Source: Lentisphaeria bacterium UBA1784 (lineage in GTDB: Bacteria; Verrucomicrobiota; Lentisphaeria; Victivallales; Victivallaceae). From it: 10,473 bases of DNA. The position numbers and the translations under genes were made by a program. The notes beneath the pieces were generated by a model. The model saw only the letters and a program-made list of their open reading frames with translations. It did not search any database and was not told the DNA's origin. Below are positions 1 through 7,260 of the stretch, in pieces (the stretch's first letter is position 1; each line of letters opens with the position of its first letter). The stretch spans positions 9,452 to 19,924 of the forward strand of contig DCGG01000036.1 in the NCBI GenBank assembly GCA_002315455.1, written 5' to 3'.

Positions 1-950
1 ATGAATACCCTGGCCGCCTCCTTCACCAGTTTCCCGATGGCCCGGGCACGGAGGTACTCCACCTTCCGGACCGTGGATCTCACGGTCCGCACGTAGTCGA
101 AGGCATCCTGCGAATCAATGATGGTCAGGAAGGCCTGTTCCAGTTCCGGATAGTCGATCATGCCCAGACGCTGACCGTCCTCGAAGTCCACGATGAGGTA
201 TGCGATGTCGTCTGCGGCTTCCACAAGGTAGGCCAGCGGATGCCGGCACCACGACCAGCGGGAGATCTCCAGCAGGCCGCAATTCTCCGCGACCTCGGCG
301 AAAAGTTCCCGCTCGGTCTGGAAGAAGTTGAATTTCTTGCCTGCCACGCCGCCCGGCTTTTGGGCGACGACGGAGGCGGAGGGATACTTGGTGAAGGCTC
401 CGAGGGTGGCGCAGGTCAACTGCATCCCGCCCGCCTGATCGGGCATCTCCAGATGGGTCATGACCCGGAATCCCTGCGCGTTGCCGTCGAAATGGGAGAT
501 GTCGGCGATCTCCTCCGGAGTCATCTTCTCCCGCATTTCCAGAGCGACGGGGGAGTGTTCGAACCAGTAGCCGATGGCTTCCTCGCCGGCGTGGCCGAGG
601 GGAGGATTCCCGATGTCGTGGGCGAGGGCGGCGGCCGCCACCGCGGACCCGATGTCGCTGGGATGGGCCCCGTTGAGATCGAAGTGCTCGCAGAGGAAAA
701 CTCCGGCGGCAGTCCCGAGGGAGCGGCCGATGGAACTGGTCTCCAGGCTGTGGGTCAGCCGGGTACGGACGTAATCCGCCTTCACCAGCGGAAAGACCTG
801 CGTCTTGTCCTTGAGACGGCGGAAGGATCCGGAGAAGACCACCCGGTCGAAGTCCCGCTGAAAGGGCGAACGGTCATGGAGGATACGGCCCGGGTCCGTA
901 CTGCCGACCCGGTGGGGGGAGATCAGTTTTTTCCATTCCATCATCTGCAT
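1..950 (-). CDS. dgt: dGTP triphosphohydrolase (dGTPase), C-terminus cut off by the window edge
   Basis: This HD-superfamily enzyme hydrolyses dGTP to deoxyguanosine and triphosphate in the cytoplasm, which adjusts dNTP pools. I translated 316 codons from ATG at 950 down to base 3 with no interruption. Visible signatures in order are FRRLKDKTQVFPL (43-55), TRLTHSLE (63-70, H67), the HD pair AHDIGNPPLGHAGE (110-123; H111, D112, H120), FDGNAQGFR (154-162) and EAADDIAY (244-251). All are hallmarks of the bacterial dGTPase family, and the HD and DD residues are the expected metal ligands. Family members are usually about 440-500 aa, so roughly 130 or more C-terminal residues lie outside the window. 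The start is supported by GAGG six bases upstream; a second ATG at codon 3 is possible. It lies 46 bp downstream of the exported protein at 997-2223 on the same strand, so the two may be cotranscribed. The identification is secure; the exact substrate range is not. Confidence 0.95.
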   Translation of the reverse strand, partial: MQMMEWKKLISPHRVGSTDPGRILHDRSPFQRDFDRVVFSGSFRRLKDKTQVFPLVKADYVRTRLTHSLETSSIGRSLGTAAGVFLCEHFDLNGAHPSDIGSAVAAAALAHDIGNPPLGHAGEEAIGYWFEHSPVALEMREKMTPEEIADISHFDGNAQGFRVMTHLEMPDQAGGMQLTCATLGAFTKYPSASVVAQKPGGVAGKKFNFFQTERELFAEVAENCGLLEISRWSWCRHPLAYLVEAADDIAYLIVDFEDGQRLGMIDYPELEQAFLTIIDSQDAFDYVRTVRSTVRKVEYLRARAIGKLVKEAARVF

Positions 951-996
951 AGATTGCCTCGCTTTTATGAAAAAGGGTTTGCCTTTCTTATCGCAT

Positions 997-2223
997 TCAT
1001 CTGCTCTGCGCTTCCAGCCAGCGGACCAATTCCGGAGTTTCGGCGGCGGAGGGAGCGGCCGCCTCCGCAAGGGAGTAGCGGAAAAACATCCGTGCCGGTG
1101 CATGTTTCTGCTCCTCCAGAGAGAGGAATTCCTCCGTCTTCTGCCGTTGTCGGAACTGTGCATCCATCCGGTCCAGATACGCCTCGAATTCGGCGGACTT
1201 CTCCGGAATTTTCAGGAGGCTCGCCACCAGTTGCGTGGCCTCCAGGAAGTGGATCCGGGACCAGCGTCCGTCCTGCTGGGACAGTTCGTGGAGGCGCTGA
1301 AGGGCCTTCCGTGCCAGCTGTTGACCATCGGAGCGCTGGGCCAGCAGAGGCATCGCCTGCTTCAGGGAGAGGACCTGCTGCTTCCCGGTGGGTTTGCCCG
1401 CATCGTCCAGTTCCGGCAGGGGGAAGGCGCTGCGGAACTCCTGAAGTTCCCTTCGGAGCTGTTCCGCCGGACGGGGAAAGATTTCCCTCCACATCCAGGC
1501 CCTGCCGGCCTTCAGCATGGCCGCATTGAACTCCTTTTCCTTCTGTGCGGCGGCGAAAGCACGCTCGAATTCCGCCATGGCATTCTCCGCATCACCCGCC
1601 GCACAGCGGGTCAGCAGGGGGCGCAGGAGGTGTCGGGATGCCGCCACGTCCAGGGTCATCCGGGCGGTCTCCCGGTGGAGTTTCTCCTCGGAGGGGGAGA
1701 GTTTACCGGGGTTCATTCGCAGGATCCCGCGGAAATCCACCCCGGATGGCCGTTCCAGCAGCGCGCCGAAGGAGAGGGCGCTGCGGTTTCCCCGGAATAC
1801 CTGCTCCCTCGCCTTGGAGGCCTGCAGTTGTTCCCGGAACGCCGCCGTCACCCACGCCGGCAGAAAGTCCGTTCTGGCTGGCATGGAGAGGCCGTAGCCT
1901 GCCGCCGTCATGGCGGAGAAGAGCCGATTCAGTTCCTTGTCGGAGCAGAAACGCTCCAGATCGTGCCCATGGCACTCCAGATACCACTGGAGGCCTTTGC
2001 GGGTCAGGGGGGCCGGCGTCCGGTATTCCGGGACGAAAATCACAATGAGTTCACACCCCTTGGGGTAGTTGAAATGCAACACCCGCCGGAGGAGGCCCTC
2101 CGCATCGGTCACCAGCGCCGCCGCTCCGGCCATCGCCCGTGCCCGGGGCAGGTGCGAAATTTTCACCGAAGCCGCCGCCGTCATGGCCGCAAACAGCAAA
2201 AAAACTTGAAGTAAAGTCCGCAT
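997..2223 (-). CDS. Exported protein of unknown function, mostly alpha-helical (408 aa)
   Basis: I do not recognise this family with confidence. The open frame reaches upstream to 2271, but ATG 2223 begins a convincing Sec signal peptide (MRTLLQVFLLFAAMTAAAS), with cleavage near residues 18-20, so I choose it. The nearest SD-like GGAG is about 14 bases away, which is long. The mature protein starts with a short beta-like part (ELIVIFVPEY, 58-67) and continues with LPAWVTAAF (121-129). The rest, to the C-terminus, is charged and helix-rich with many Q, E, R and A residues. The stretch 118-170 resembles the part of peptidase-MA-like domains that follows the metal site (Pro-x-Trp helix), but I see no HExxH, so catalysis is not supported. 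Its neighbours are dgt, 46 bp downstream, and the divergent thiD operon upstream. The real reading frame is supported by the signal peptide, the stop just before dgt and the promoter. The function is open. Confidence 0.8.
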   Translation of the reverse strand: MRTLLQVFLLFAAMTAAASVKISHLPRARAMAGAAALVTDAEGLLRRVLHFNYPKGCELIVIFVPEYRTPAPLTRKGLQWYLECHGHDLERFCSDKELNRLFSAMTAAGYGLSMPARTDFLPAWVTAAFREQLQASKAREQVFRGNRSALSFGALLERPSGVDFRGILRMNPGKLSPSEEKLHRETARMTLDVAASRHLLRPLLTRCAAGDAENAMAEFERAFAAAQKEKEFNAAMLKAGRAWMWREIFPRPAEQLRRELQEFRSAFPLPELDDAGKPTGKQQVLSLKQAMPLLAQRSDGQQLARKALQRLHELSQQDGRWSRIHFLEATQLVASLLKIPEKSAEFEAYLDRMDAQFRQRQKTEEFLSLEEQKHAPARMFFRYSLAEAAAPSAAETPELVRWLEAQSR

Positions 2224-2263
2224 GAAAGTTGTTTTTTCTCCTTTTTGGGAGTAGTTTAAGCAA

Positions 2264-3160
2264 ATGCACAAATATAATCCCGAAACCGAAGAAAAACAAA
2301 TGCCGAAATCAAAGAAAAACAGCGCTTCCGAATATTATCCTTCCGCTCTCACTATCGCCGGGAGCGATTCCGGCGGCGGCGCCGGTATTCAGACCGACCT
2401 GCGGACCTTCAACGCCTATGGCGTCTATGGCTGCAGCGTCATCACCGCCGTGACTTCCCAGAACCCCCTCCGCGTTTCCCGGGTCGATGCCATCCCGCCG
2501 GAGGGCGTGGAGGCTCAGCTCCGGGCGGTGCTGGAAGCGATTCCCGTCAAGGCCGTGAAGAGCGGCATGCTTCTGCAGGCCGGGACCGTCTCCCGGGTGG
2601 CCGCGCTGGTCAGGGAGTTTCATTTGAAACTGGTTTGCGACCCGGTGATGGTGGCCACCTCCGGCGCCGTTTTGCTGGAACCGGATGCCATTGAAGCCGT
2701 CCGGGAGGAACTTCTGCCGGTGGTGGACTGGGTCACTCCAAATCTCCCCGAAGCGGAACTCCTGCTCGGCACCAAACTCTCCGGAAGCGCCGACTACGAT
2801 GCCGCCGCAAAAGCGATCCATGAAAAATGGGGTATCTCCGTCCTTCTGAAGACCGGCCACGACGGCCGGGGCAAGAACGCCTGCGACGTGATCTGCCGCC
2901 AGGGGAAACTCTACCATCTCTCTTCGCCCAAGGCCGTGTTCGGGGCCCATGCCTCCCACGGCACGGGATGCACGCTCTCCGCCGCCATCGCCGCCGGGAC
3001 CGCCCTCGGGTTTTCCTGGAAGCAGGCGCTGTGTGAAGCCAAGGCCTTCGTGCTCGGCTCCCTCAAGGAGAACATCAGCGTGGGCAAGGATATCTTCGCC
3101 ATGTATCCGCCCACCGAGGACAACATCGAACTTGTGAAATTGGAAGAGATCGGGGAATGA
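2264..3160 (+). CDS. thiD: Hydroxymethylpyrimidine/phosphomethylpyrimidine kinase ThiD
   Basis: ThiD phosphorylates 4-amino-5-hydroxymethyl-2-methylpyrimidine (HMP) and then HMP-phosphate, giving the pyrimidine half of thiamin diphosphate; it acts in the cytoplasm. It is a ribokinase-fold protein of 298 aa from ATG 2264, or 286 aa from ATG 2300. Family marks are ALTIAGSDSGGGAGIQTDL (28-46), CDPVMVATSG (125-134), WVTPNLPEAELL (156-167) and the anion-hole/catalytic segment SHGTGCTLSAAIAA (231-244), with the active cysteine at 236. Start choice: ATG 2264 has GGGAG 12 bases upstream; ATG 2300 has only a purine-rich stretch but lies just below a TATAAT. Both precede the conserved core, and the extra 12 residues are polar and dispensable-looking. 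No TPP riboswitch fits in the short upstream gap. It is the first gene of an operon and its stop overlaps the amidase start (ATGA). No thiE or other thiamin gene is in the window. Confidence 0.95.
   Translation: MHKYNPETEEKQMPKSKKNSASEYYPSALTIAGSDSGGGAGIQTDLRTFNAYGVYGCSVITAVTSQNPLRVSRVDAIPPEGVEAQLRAVLEAIPVKAVKSGMLLQAGTVSRVAALVREFHLKLVCDPVMVATSGAVLLEPDAIEAVREELLPVVDWVTPNLPEAELLLGTKLSGSADYDAAAKAIHEKWGISVLLKTGHDGRGKNACDVICRQGKLYHLSSPKAVFGAHASHGTGCTLSAAIAAGTALGFSWKQALCEAKAFVLGSLKENISVGKDIFAMYPPTEDNIELVKLEEIGE
2271..2299 (-). promoter_or_regulatory. Candidate sigma-70-type promoter for the exported protein at 997-2223
   Basis: On the minus strand, TTGTTT (2294-2299) is followed after 17 bp by TATATT (2271-2276). 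The -10 matches five of six consensus bases and the -35 three of six. Initiation near 2264 would give a leader of about 40 nt before ATG 2223. The -10 overlaps the plus-strand TATAAT, so polymerase binding in the two directions may compete. This is based on sequence match only. Confidence 0.45.
2273..2278 (+). promoter_or_regulatory. Perfect TATAAT -10 element near the thiD start
   Basis: A consensus TATAAT hexamer lies in the AT-rich gap in front of thiD. I see no good -35 at 16-18 bp. If it is used, transcription would begin near 2285, downstream of ATG 2264, and translation would have to begin at ATG 2300 with a leader of only about 15 nt. If it is not used, ATG 2264 with GGGAG at 2247-2251 remains possible. 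The site therefore decides the ThiD N-terminus. Confidence 0.4.
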
Positions 3161-4131
3161 GATTCCGTACGGCGTTGCTGACACTTCTCCTGCTGCTTTG
3201 GGTCGGGTCCGCGTTCTGCGGAACGCCGGTCCGGGGAACCTTTTTCGGAGGACGCCAGTACCGCCGGATCGACGATCTCGCCTCTCTCTGCGGGATGCAG
3301 TGGCGCTTCTCCGGAAAAAACTGCATCCTCACCGGCCGGAACCGGCCCGTTCTGGTCTTTGTCAACAACCGCCGGGAGATGATCTTCGGCGGGATGCACC
3401 TCGTCCTCTGCGACGCGCCCCATTGGCGGGGCAGCGGATTCTACGTAAGCAATACCGACTGGCTGAAGTCTATCCGGCCGCTGCTTTTTCCCGAGTCCGC
3501 CCCCAATCACCGGCTGGGTACCATCTTTCTGGACTGCGGCCACGGCGGCGTCGATCAGGGTGCCCCGGGGAAGCGTTCTCTGGAAAAGCGGTTGACGCTG
3601 CAGCTGGGTTTACAGGTGGCCGCCAAGCTCCGGGCCTGCGGATATCAGGTGAAAATGACCCGCACCAGCGACCGGACCGTGCCTTTGCAGCAGCGTGGCG
3701 CCATCGCCAACAACAGCCGGAGTGATCTTTTCGTCTCCATCCACATCAACGCCTCCACGGACCGGAGCATCCGGGGGATCGAGACCTTCTGCCTGACGCC
3801 TGCCGGAGCCGCCTCCAGCGGAGACAGCAAGCCCCGGTATCTGCGTTTCGCCGGAAATAGCCGGGACACCTCGAATTTATTGCTCGCCTATCTGATGCAG
3901 CGTTCCCTGCTGGCCCGGACCAAAGCGGAGGACCGGGGCCTGAAGCGGGCCCGTTTCGCGGTGCTGAAGGACCTCTATATGCCGGGGGTACTGGTGGAGG
4001 TGGGGTTCATCTCCAACGCCGCCGAGGAGCGCAACCTCAACTCTCCCGCCTATCAGGAGAAGATAGCAAGCGGTATCGTTGACGGCATTCTCGCTTACCG
4101 CAAGCAGATCTCCAAAGGGACCGGCCGATGA
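3157..4131 (+). CDS. Exported N-acetylmuramoyl-L-alanine amidase (Amidase_3) with an N-terminal stalk-type domain
   Basis: This is a zinc amidase that cuts the bond between N-acetylmuramic acid and L-alanine in peptidoglycan, acting in the periplasm during cell separation or wall turnover. The 324-aa protein begins with a Sec signal (residues 1-21, core LLTLLLLLWVGSAF). Residues about 30-110 form a small domain with the pattern of copper-amine-oxidase-N-like stalk domains (YRRIDDLASLCG, GGMHLVL, FYVSNTDWLKSIRPLL). The catalytic domain spans about 121-316: FLDCGHGGVDQGAPG gives zinc ligand H129, E143 lies in SLEKRLTLQL, H196 in LFVSIHINAS and the general base E281 in VLVEVGFISN. All expected AmiA/AmiC-type residues are present. 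The insertion and linker around 210-240 are rich in S, G and P. The start codon overlaps the thiD stop and the stop overlaps the next start, so translation is probably coupled. A role as a sporulation (CwlD-like) amidase is less likely given the Gram-negative envelope context. Confidence 0.95.
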   Translation: MRFRTALLTLLLLLWVGSAFCGTPVRGTFFGGRQYRRIDDLASLCGMQWRFSGKNCILTGRNRPVLVFVNNRREMIFGGMHLVLCDAPHWRGSGFYVSNTDWLKSIRPLLFPESAPNHRLGTIFLDCGHGGVDQGAPGKRSLEKRLTLQLGLQVAAKLRACGYQVKMTRTSDRTVPLQQRGAIANNSRSDLFVSIHINASTDRSIRGIETFCLTPAGAASSGDSKPRYLRFAGNSRDTSNLLLAYLMQRSLLARTKAEDRGLKRARFAVLKDLYMPGVLVEVGFISNAAEERNLNSPAYQEKIASGIVDGILAYRKQISKGTGR

Positions 4132-5753
4132 ATCTGCGTCGTAGCGCCTGGATCCCCTTCGGGATCGCGTTGGTCCTGCTGTTTCTGCTGGCGATTGCGG
4201 AAAATCATGCAGTGGTCTGCCGCCCTTATTCGCTCTTCGAGATGGTGGAAGACTACCTTCAGCGCTCTCTTGCGCTTCAACTTCTGATCGCGGCGCCTCT
4301 GCTGCTTCTGCCCCGCCGGGGAGCGGCGTGGTACGGCGCCATCGTCATCCCTCTGGAACTCGCCGCCATGATCTTCCAGACGGTGCTGGCGAAGGGGTTC
4401 GGCCTGCCGATGGAGAAGCAGATATTCTCCATGCTCAGCGTCTCCTCCTCCGCCGAGATCGCGGAGTTCATCTCGGGATTTTTCCGCGGACACGCCGGAT
4501 GGGGCGTGATTGGTGCGGTTCTGGGCCTCGCCGGGCTGGGGATCCTGCTTTTCCGCCTCGCGGGAGAACCGCATCGGCTGGAGAGGTTCGCGGGAGTGCT
4601 GTTGCTTCTCCCCTTCCTTCTGATGTCGCTGGGATTCTGCAGGCAGGGCCGGGCACGGGAGGTCCTGAATACCGGGACGCTGCCCCGGATCTTTCTCGCG
4701 TGGCACGACCACCGTTCCCAACTGGTCCGCTGGACGGAGATGGCCAATGCGCCCGACGTCCCGGAGGGACTGCACCGGACCCTCTCCGGAGACTTGGCCG
4801 GAGTGGTGGTCGTCGGGGAATCCGCCACGCGCAGACATCTTTCGCTCTACGGCTACCCCCGTTCCACCACGCCGGGGCTGGACCGGTATCGGCAGGAACT
4901 GATCCGTTTCGATGACGTTTGGGCTTCGGATAATCACACCGCGGAGGCGCTGAGTTGGGATTTCAGTTTTGCCGTGTGGAACGCACCGGAACGCCGACCG
5001 GGAGTTTCCCTCTGCGAACTTCTGAAGCGGGCGGGGTACCGAGTGGTTCTGCTCTCCAATCAGGACCGCTGGGGGGAGTTTGACACCCCCGTCAATCTGC
5101 TGTTCCGTTCGGCGGACCGCCGGGTCTATCTGGGGGAAGATCCCGATTCCCTGCGGCAGGACCGGGAACTGTTGCCCCTGCTTCGGGAGGAACTGGCCCG
5201 TTCGGACCGCCCGGTCGTGATCTTTCTGCATCTCATGGAGTGCCATATCCCCTTCCAGTTCCGGTACCTGCCGGAACCTGCGGCCTTCCCGGAGGATGGG
5301 CCGGTCCCCGACTGCTGGAGGGCGGCCGATAGGGCGGTCCGCACCATCGTCAACCGCTACGACAGCGCGTTGCGCCACGGAAACGACACTGTGGCCGGAA
5401 GTCTGGAACTGCTGAAGCAGAGCGGGCGACCCGGTTTCTGGCTCTACTTCTCCGACCACGGCGAGGGGGTCTATGCCGGGATGGAGGAATTCCGGCCCCG
5501 GGACCCGGAGGCGGTCTCCACCTATGAGGTCCCCATGGCGGTGTGGTTCTCCCCCGAGGCGGAGATGGCCCGCCCGGAACTCCCGGAGACCCTCCGCAGG
5601 AACCGCGCCCTGCCGTTCCAATGCGACCGGCTGATCTACGGCATCCTCCATCTGGCGGGGGTGGATTACCCGGGCTTCCCCGCGGAGGAGGACCTTTTCT
5701 CTCCGCAGTACCGTCCGCAGACCCGGCATTTGAAAGCAAAACTCCTCCATTGA
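4128..5753 (+). CDS. Inner-membrane phosphoethanolamine-transferase-like protein (EptA/EptC/CptA type)
   Basis: This is an alkaline-phosphatase/sulfatase-superfamily enzyme (PF00884 type) anchored in the inner membrane with its catalytic domain in the periplasm. Family members move phosphoethanolamine from phosphatidylethanolamine to lipid A, LPS core or other surface glycans. The 541-aa length is typical. Hydrophobic segments lie near 8-25, 50-62, 68-86, 124-143 and 154-170, consistent with five membrane helices. The periplasmic domain carries VVVVGESATRRHLSLYGYP (226-244, metal ligand E231) and STTPGLD (246-252). Next comes NHTAEAL (269-275) with the predicted nucleophile T271, then LLSNQ (308-312), FLHLMECHIPF (366-376), YDSALRHGND (411-420) and YFSDHGEGVY (440-449; ligands D443, H444). 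The TAEAL context and LSNQ motif look closer to the EptC/CptA group than to EptA, so the acceptor could be LPS core heptose or another glycan; this is not decided by sequence. It overlaps the amidase stop (ATGA). Confidence 0.88.
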   Translation: MNLRRSAWIPFGIALVLLFLLAIAENHAVVCRPYSLFEMVEDYLQRSLALQLLIAAPLLLLPRRGAAWYGAIVIPLELAAMIFQTVLAKGFGLPMEKQIFSMLSVSSSAEIAEFISGFFRGHAGWGVIGAVLGLAGLGILLFRLAGEPHRLERFAGVLLLLPFLLMSLGFCRQGRAREVLNTGTLPRIFLAWHDHRSQLVRWTEMANAPDVPEGLHRTLSGDLAGVVVVGESATRRHLSLYGYPRSTTPGLDRYRQELIRFDDVWASDNHTAEALSWDFSFAVWNAPERRPGVSLCELLKRAGYRVVLLSNQDRWGEFDTPVNLLFRSADRRVYLGEDPDSLRQDRELLPLLREELARSDRPVVIFLHLMECHIPFQFRYLPEPAAFPEDGPVPDCWRAADRAVRTIVNRYDSALRHGNDTVAGSLELLKQSGRPGFWLYFSDHGEGVYAGMEEFRPRDPEAVSTYEVPMAVWFSPEAEMARPELPETLRRNRALPFQCDRLIYGILHLAGVDYPGFPAEEDLFSPQYRPQTRHLKAKLLH

Positions 5754-5756
5754 GGC

Positions 5757-5785
5757 AAAAAAAGTCCTCCGCAGCGGGAGGACTT
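5757..5785 (-). terminator. Intrinsic terminator for the SGNH/FG-GAP operon
   Basis: A perfect 9-bp stem, AAGTCCTCC (5762-5770) with GGAGGACTT (5777-5785) around a 6-base loop, is followed on the minus strand by seven T (5763-5757). This is a textbook Rho-independent terminator for the minus-strand gene ending at 5809. It also lies just after the plus-strand operon stop at 5753. On the plus strand no T-run follows, so any stop there would be weaker. It separates two converging transcription units. Confidence 0.88.
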
Positions 5786-5808
5786 CAGGATCAATGGGGC
5801 GGAGCAGG

Positions 5809-7236
5809 TCAGATCCCGCCCATGTCGTTGTCATAGTTGTAACCCACGCCGCAGTCCTTCATGCTGTTGACGTAGTAGGGATGGGCGTAGCGTTTTTTCG
5901 CGGCCGTGCTCCATTTGGCGTTGGGATCGGCCAGCACCACCACCTTGCTTCCGTTGCCGTACACGAACTGTTCCCCGGGCAGGTCCTCCCGGATGTGGCC
6001 GGAAAAGATCCGGTTCCCCTGCACCCGGAATAGTTGTTTGCCTTTGAGGTCGTAGATTCCCTTTGCCCGGACGATCAGTTCGCTGACGCCGTCACCGTCG
6101 ATGTCGATGGCGCGGGGCGCGTAGTCCAGTTCCAGCGGCAGTTTGACGGTGTTTCCCCTGCAGTCGAAGAACTCCACCAGATACTTTTTATCCTTCCCCT
6201 CCATCCACGAACCGGGTTGTTCCAAGTTCCAGAGGAGTTTGTCGCCGGCGGCATTGAAACGGAAGGCTCCGCCCCGGTCCATGTGCCCCTTCCTGTACTT
6301 GCCCCAGAGGCGTTTGCCCGTGAGGTCGTAGAAGTTGCAGCGGAACTGGTCCTTCTCCCGGTCGGGAGTGATCTTCCCCTCCCGCCCGGTCCAGATGCCT
6401 ATGCAGCGGAAGTTCCGGTCGAAGACGGGCAGGACGGTGTCGCTGTGGTTGTCCCATCCGTCCTCGGTGCAGACGAAGAGGTCCTTTCCGCTGGAGACGT
6501 CGATCAGCCGTTCGCCCCAGAGGATCTCGTCGGCGCCGTCGCCGTTGAAATCATAGACCGTGTTGCTGTGGCTGGCGCGGGGGGTGCCGTCTCGGGGGAT
6601 GACGCGCTTCCAGAGAAGTTTTCCCTCCCGGTCATAAGCGTAGAAGTCCATGAAGTCGTAGGTGCCGTTCTGGAAAACGAGGATGCCATTCCCCTGTTTG
6701 TCCCGTCCGGCCATCAGCACGAAGCGATAGCTTTCGCTGGGGGTGCCCACCCGGTATTTTTTCATCCTGATGCGCAGGAACTCCTTGCCGTCCTTCGCGC
6801 GAAGGCCCACCACGCTGCGGACGAGGCTCAGGGGGAACTTGGGGCGCTCATTGTCCACGTAGAAGATCTCATCGTCTCCGTCCTTGTCCAGGTCGAAGGC
6901 GAGGACCGGGCAGTACCAGTCACCGGTGACGATCCCGGGGCCGAGGTCCCGGGTCCAGAGCAGTTTGTTGTTGTTCAGGTCCAGCAGGGAGAGTTTGTAG
7001 GTATCCGTTGGATAGACGAAAGCCTCCTGCCACGGATCGATCCGGGGGCTGTTGGCGTGTTTCACCAGCAGATAACGCTTCCCGCCCATCTGGACCATGG
7101 TCCCTCGGCCGTGTTTGATGGGGGAGCCCACGTCAATGGAGTTGACCTCCGTGAGCCACGGAGCAGAACCTCCGCAAAGTGGGAGCGACACTCCCGCCAG
7201 CAGAAGTCCCATGAGAAAAAGGCAACGTTTTTTCAT
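5809..7236 (-). CDS. Exported FG-GAP/VCBS-repeat beta-propeller protein (475 aa)
   Basis: This secreted or periplasmic protein has the layout of a calcium-binding beta-propeller. Residues 1-25 are a signal peptide (MKKRCLFLMGLLLAGVSLPL). LPLC at 18-21 is not a clean lipobox, so lipidation is uncertain. Three aspartate-rich loops typical of FG-GAP/VCBS blades are visible: DLDKDGDDE (115-123), DFNGDGADE (229-237) and DIDGDGVSE (378-386). Between them are repeated blade strands such as KLLWTRDLG, KLLWKRVIP and KRLWGKYRK (the pattern 'G/N-K-x-L-W'). The C-terminus is aromatic and polar (HPYYVNSMKD, 452-461). Similar propellers occur in family-11 rhamnogalacturonan lyases and in many glycan-associated proteins of PVC bacteria, but I cannot identify catalytic residues and do not claim lyase activity. 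A weak SD (GGGA) lies just upstream of the start. It follows the SGNH hydrolase by 24 bp and ends before a strong terminator, so it is the last gene of a two-gene operon. Confidence 0.85.
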   Translation of the reverse strand: MKKRCLFLMGLLLAGVSLPLCGGSAPWLTEVNSIDVGSPIKHGRGTMVQMGGKRYLLVKHANSPRIDPWQEAFVYPTDTYKLSLLDLNNNKLLWTRDLGPGIVTGDWYCPVLAFDLDKDGDDEIFYVDNERPKFPLSLVRSVVGLRAKDGKEFLRIRMKKYRVGTPSESYRFVLMAGRDKQGNGILVFQNGTYDFMDFYAYDREGKLLWKRVIPRDGTPRASHSNTVYDFNGDGADEILWGERLIDVSSGKDLFVCTEDGWDNHSDTVLPVFDRNFRCIGIWTGREGKITPDREKDQFRCNFYDLTGKRLWGKYRKGHMDRGGAFRFNAAGDKLLWNLEQPGSWMEGKDKKYLVEFFDCRGNTVKLPLELDYAPRAIDIDGDGVSELIVRAKGIYDLKGKQLFRVQGNRIFSGHIREDLPGEQFVYGNGSKVVVLADPNAKWSTAAKKRYAHPYYVNSMKDCGVGYNYDNDMGGI

Positions 7237-7260
7237 ATTTCCCTTTTTTATGATCGGGGA

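Noticed and set aside
240..2214. Two long plus-strand frames (240-1529 and 967-2214)
   Set aside because: They lie antisense to dgt and the exported protein. dgt has unmistakable family motifs on the minus strand, and the exported protein has a signal peptide; the plus frames have neither SD nor motif.
2224..2263. TPP riboswitch upstream of thiD
   Set aside because: The gap to the divergent gene is about 40-76 bp, too short for the element, and its conserved CUGAGA and GACCUGA blocks are absent.
4095..5834. An open frame of 579 codons on the minus strand
   Set aside because: It is antisense to the PEtN-transferase gene, whose membrane helices and catalytic motifs are intact. The antisense product is R, G, P, Q-rich with no domain.
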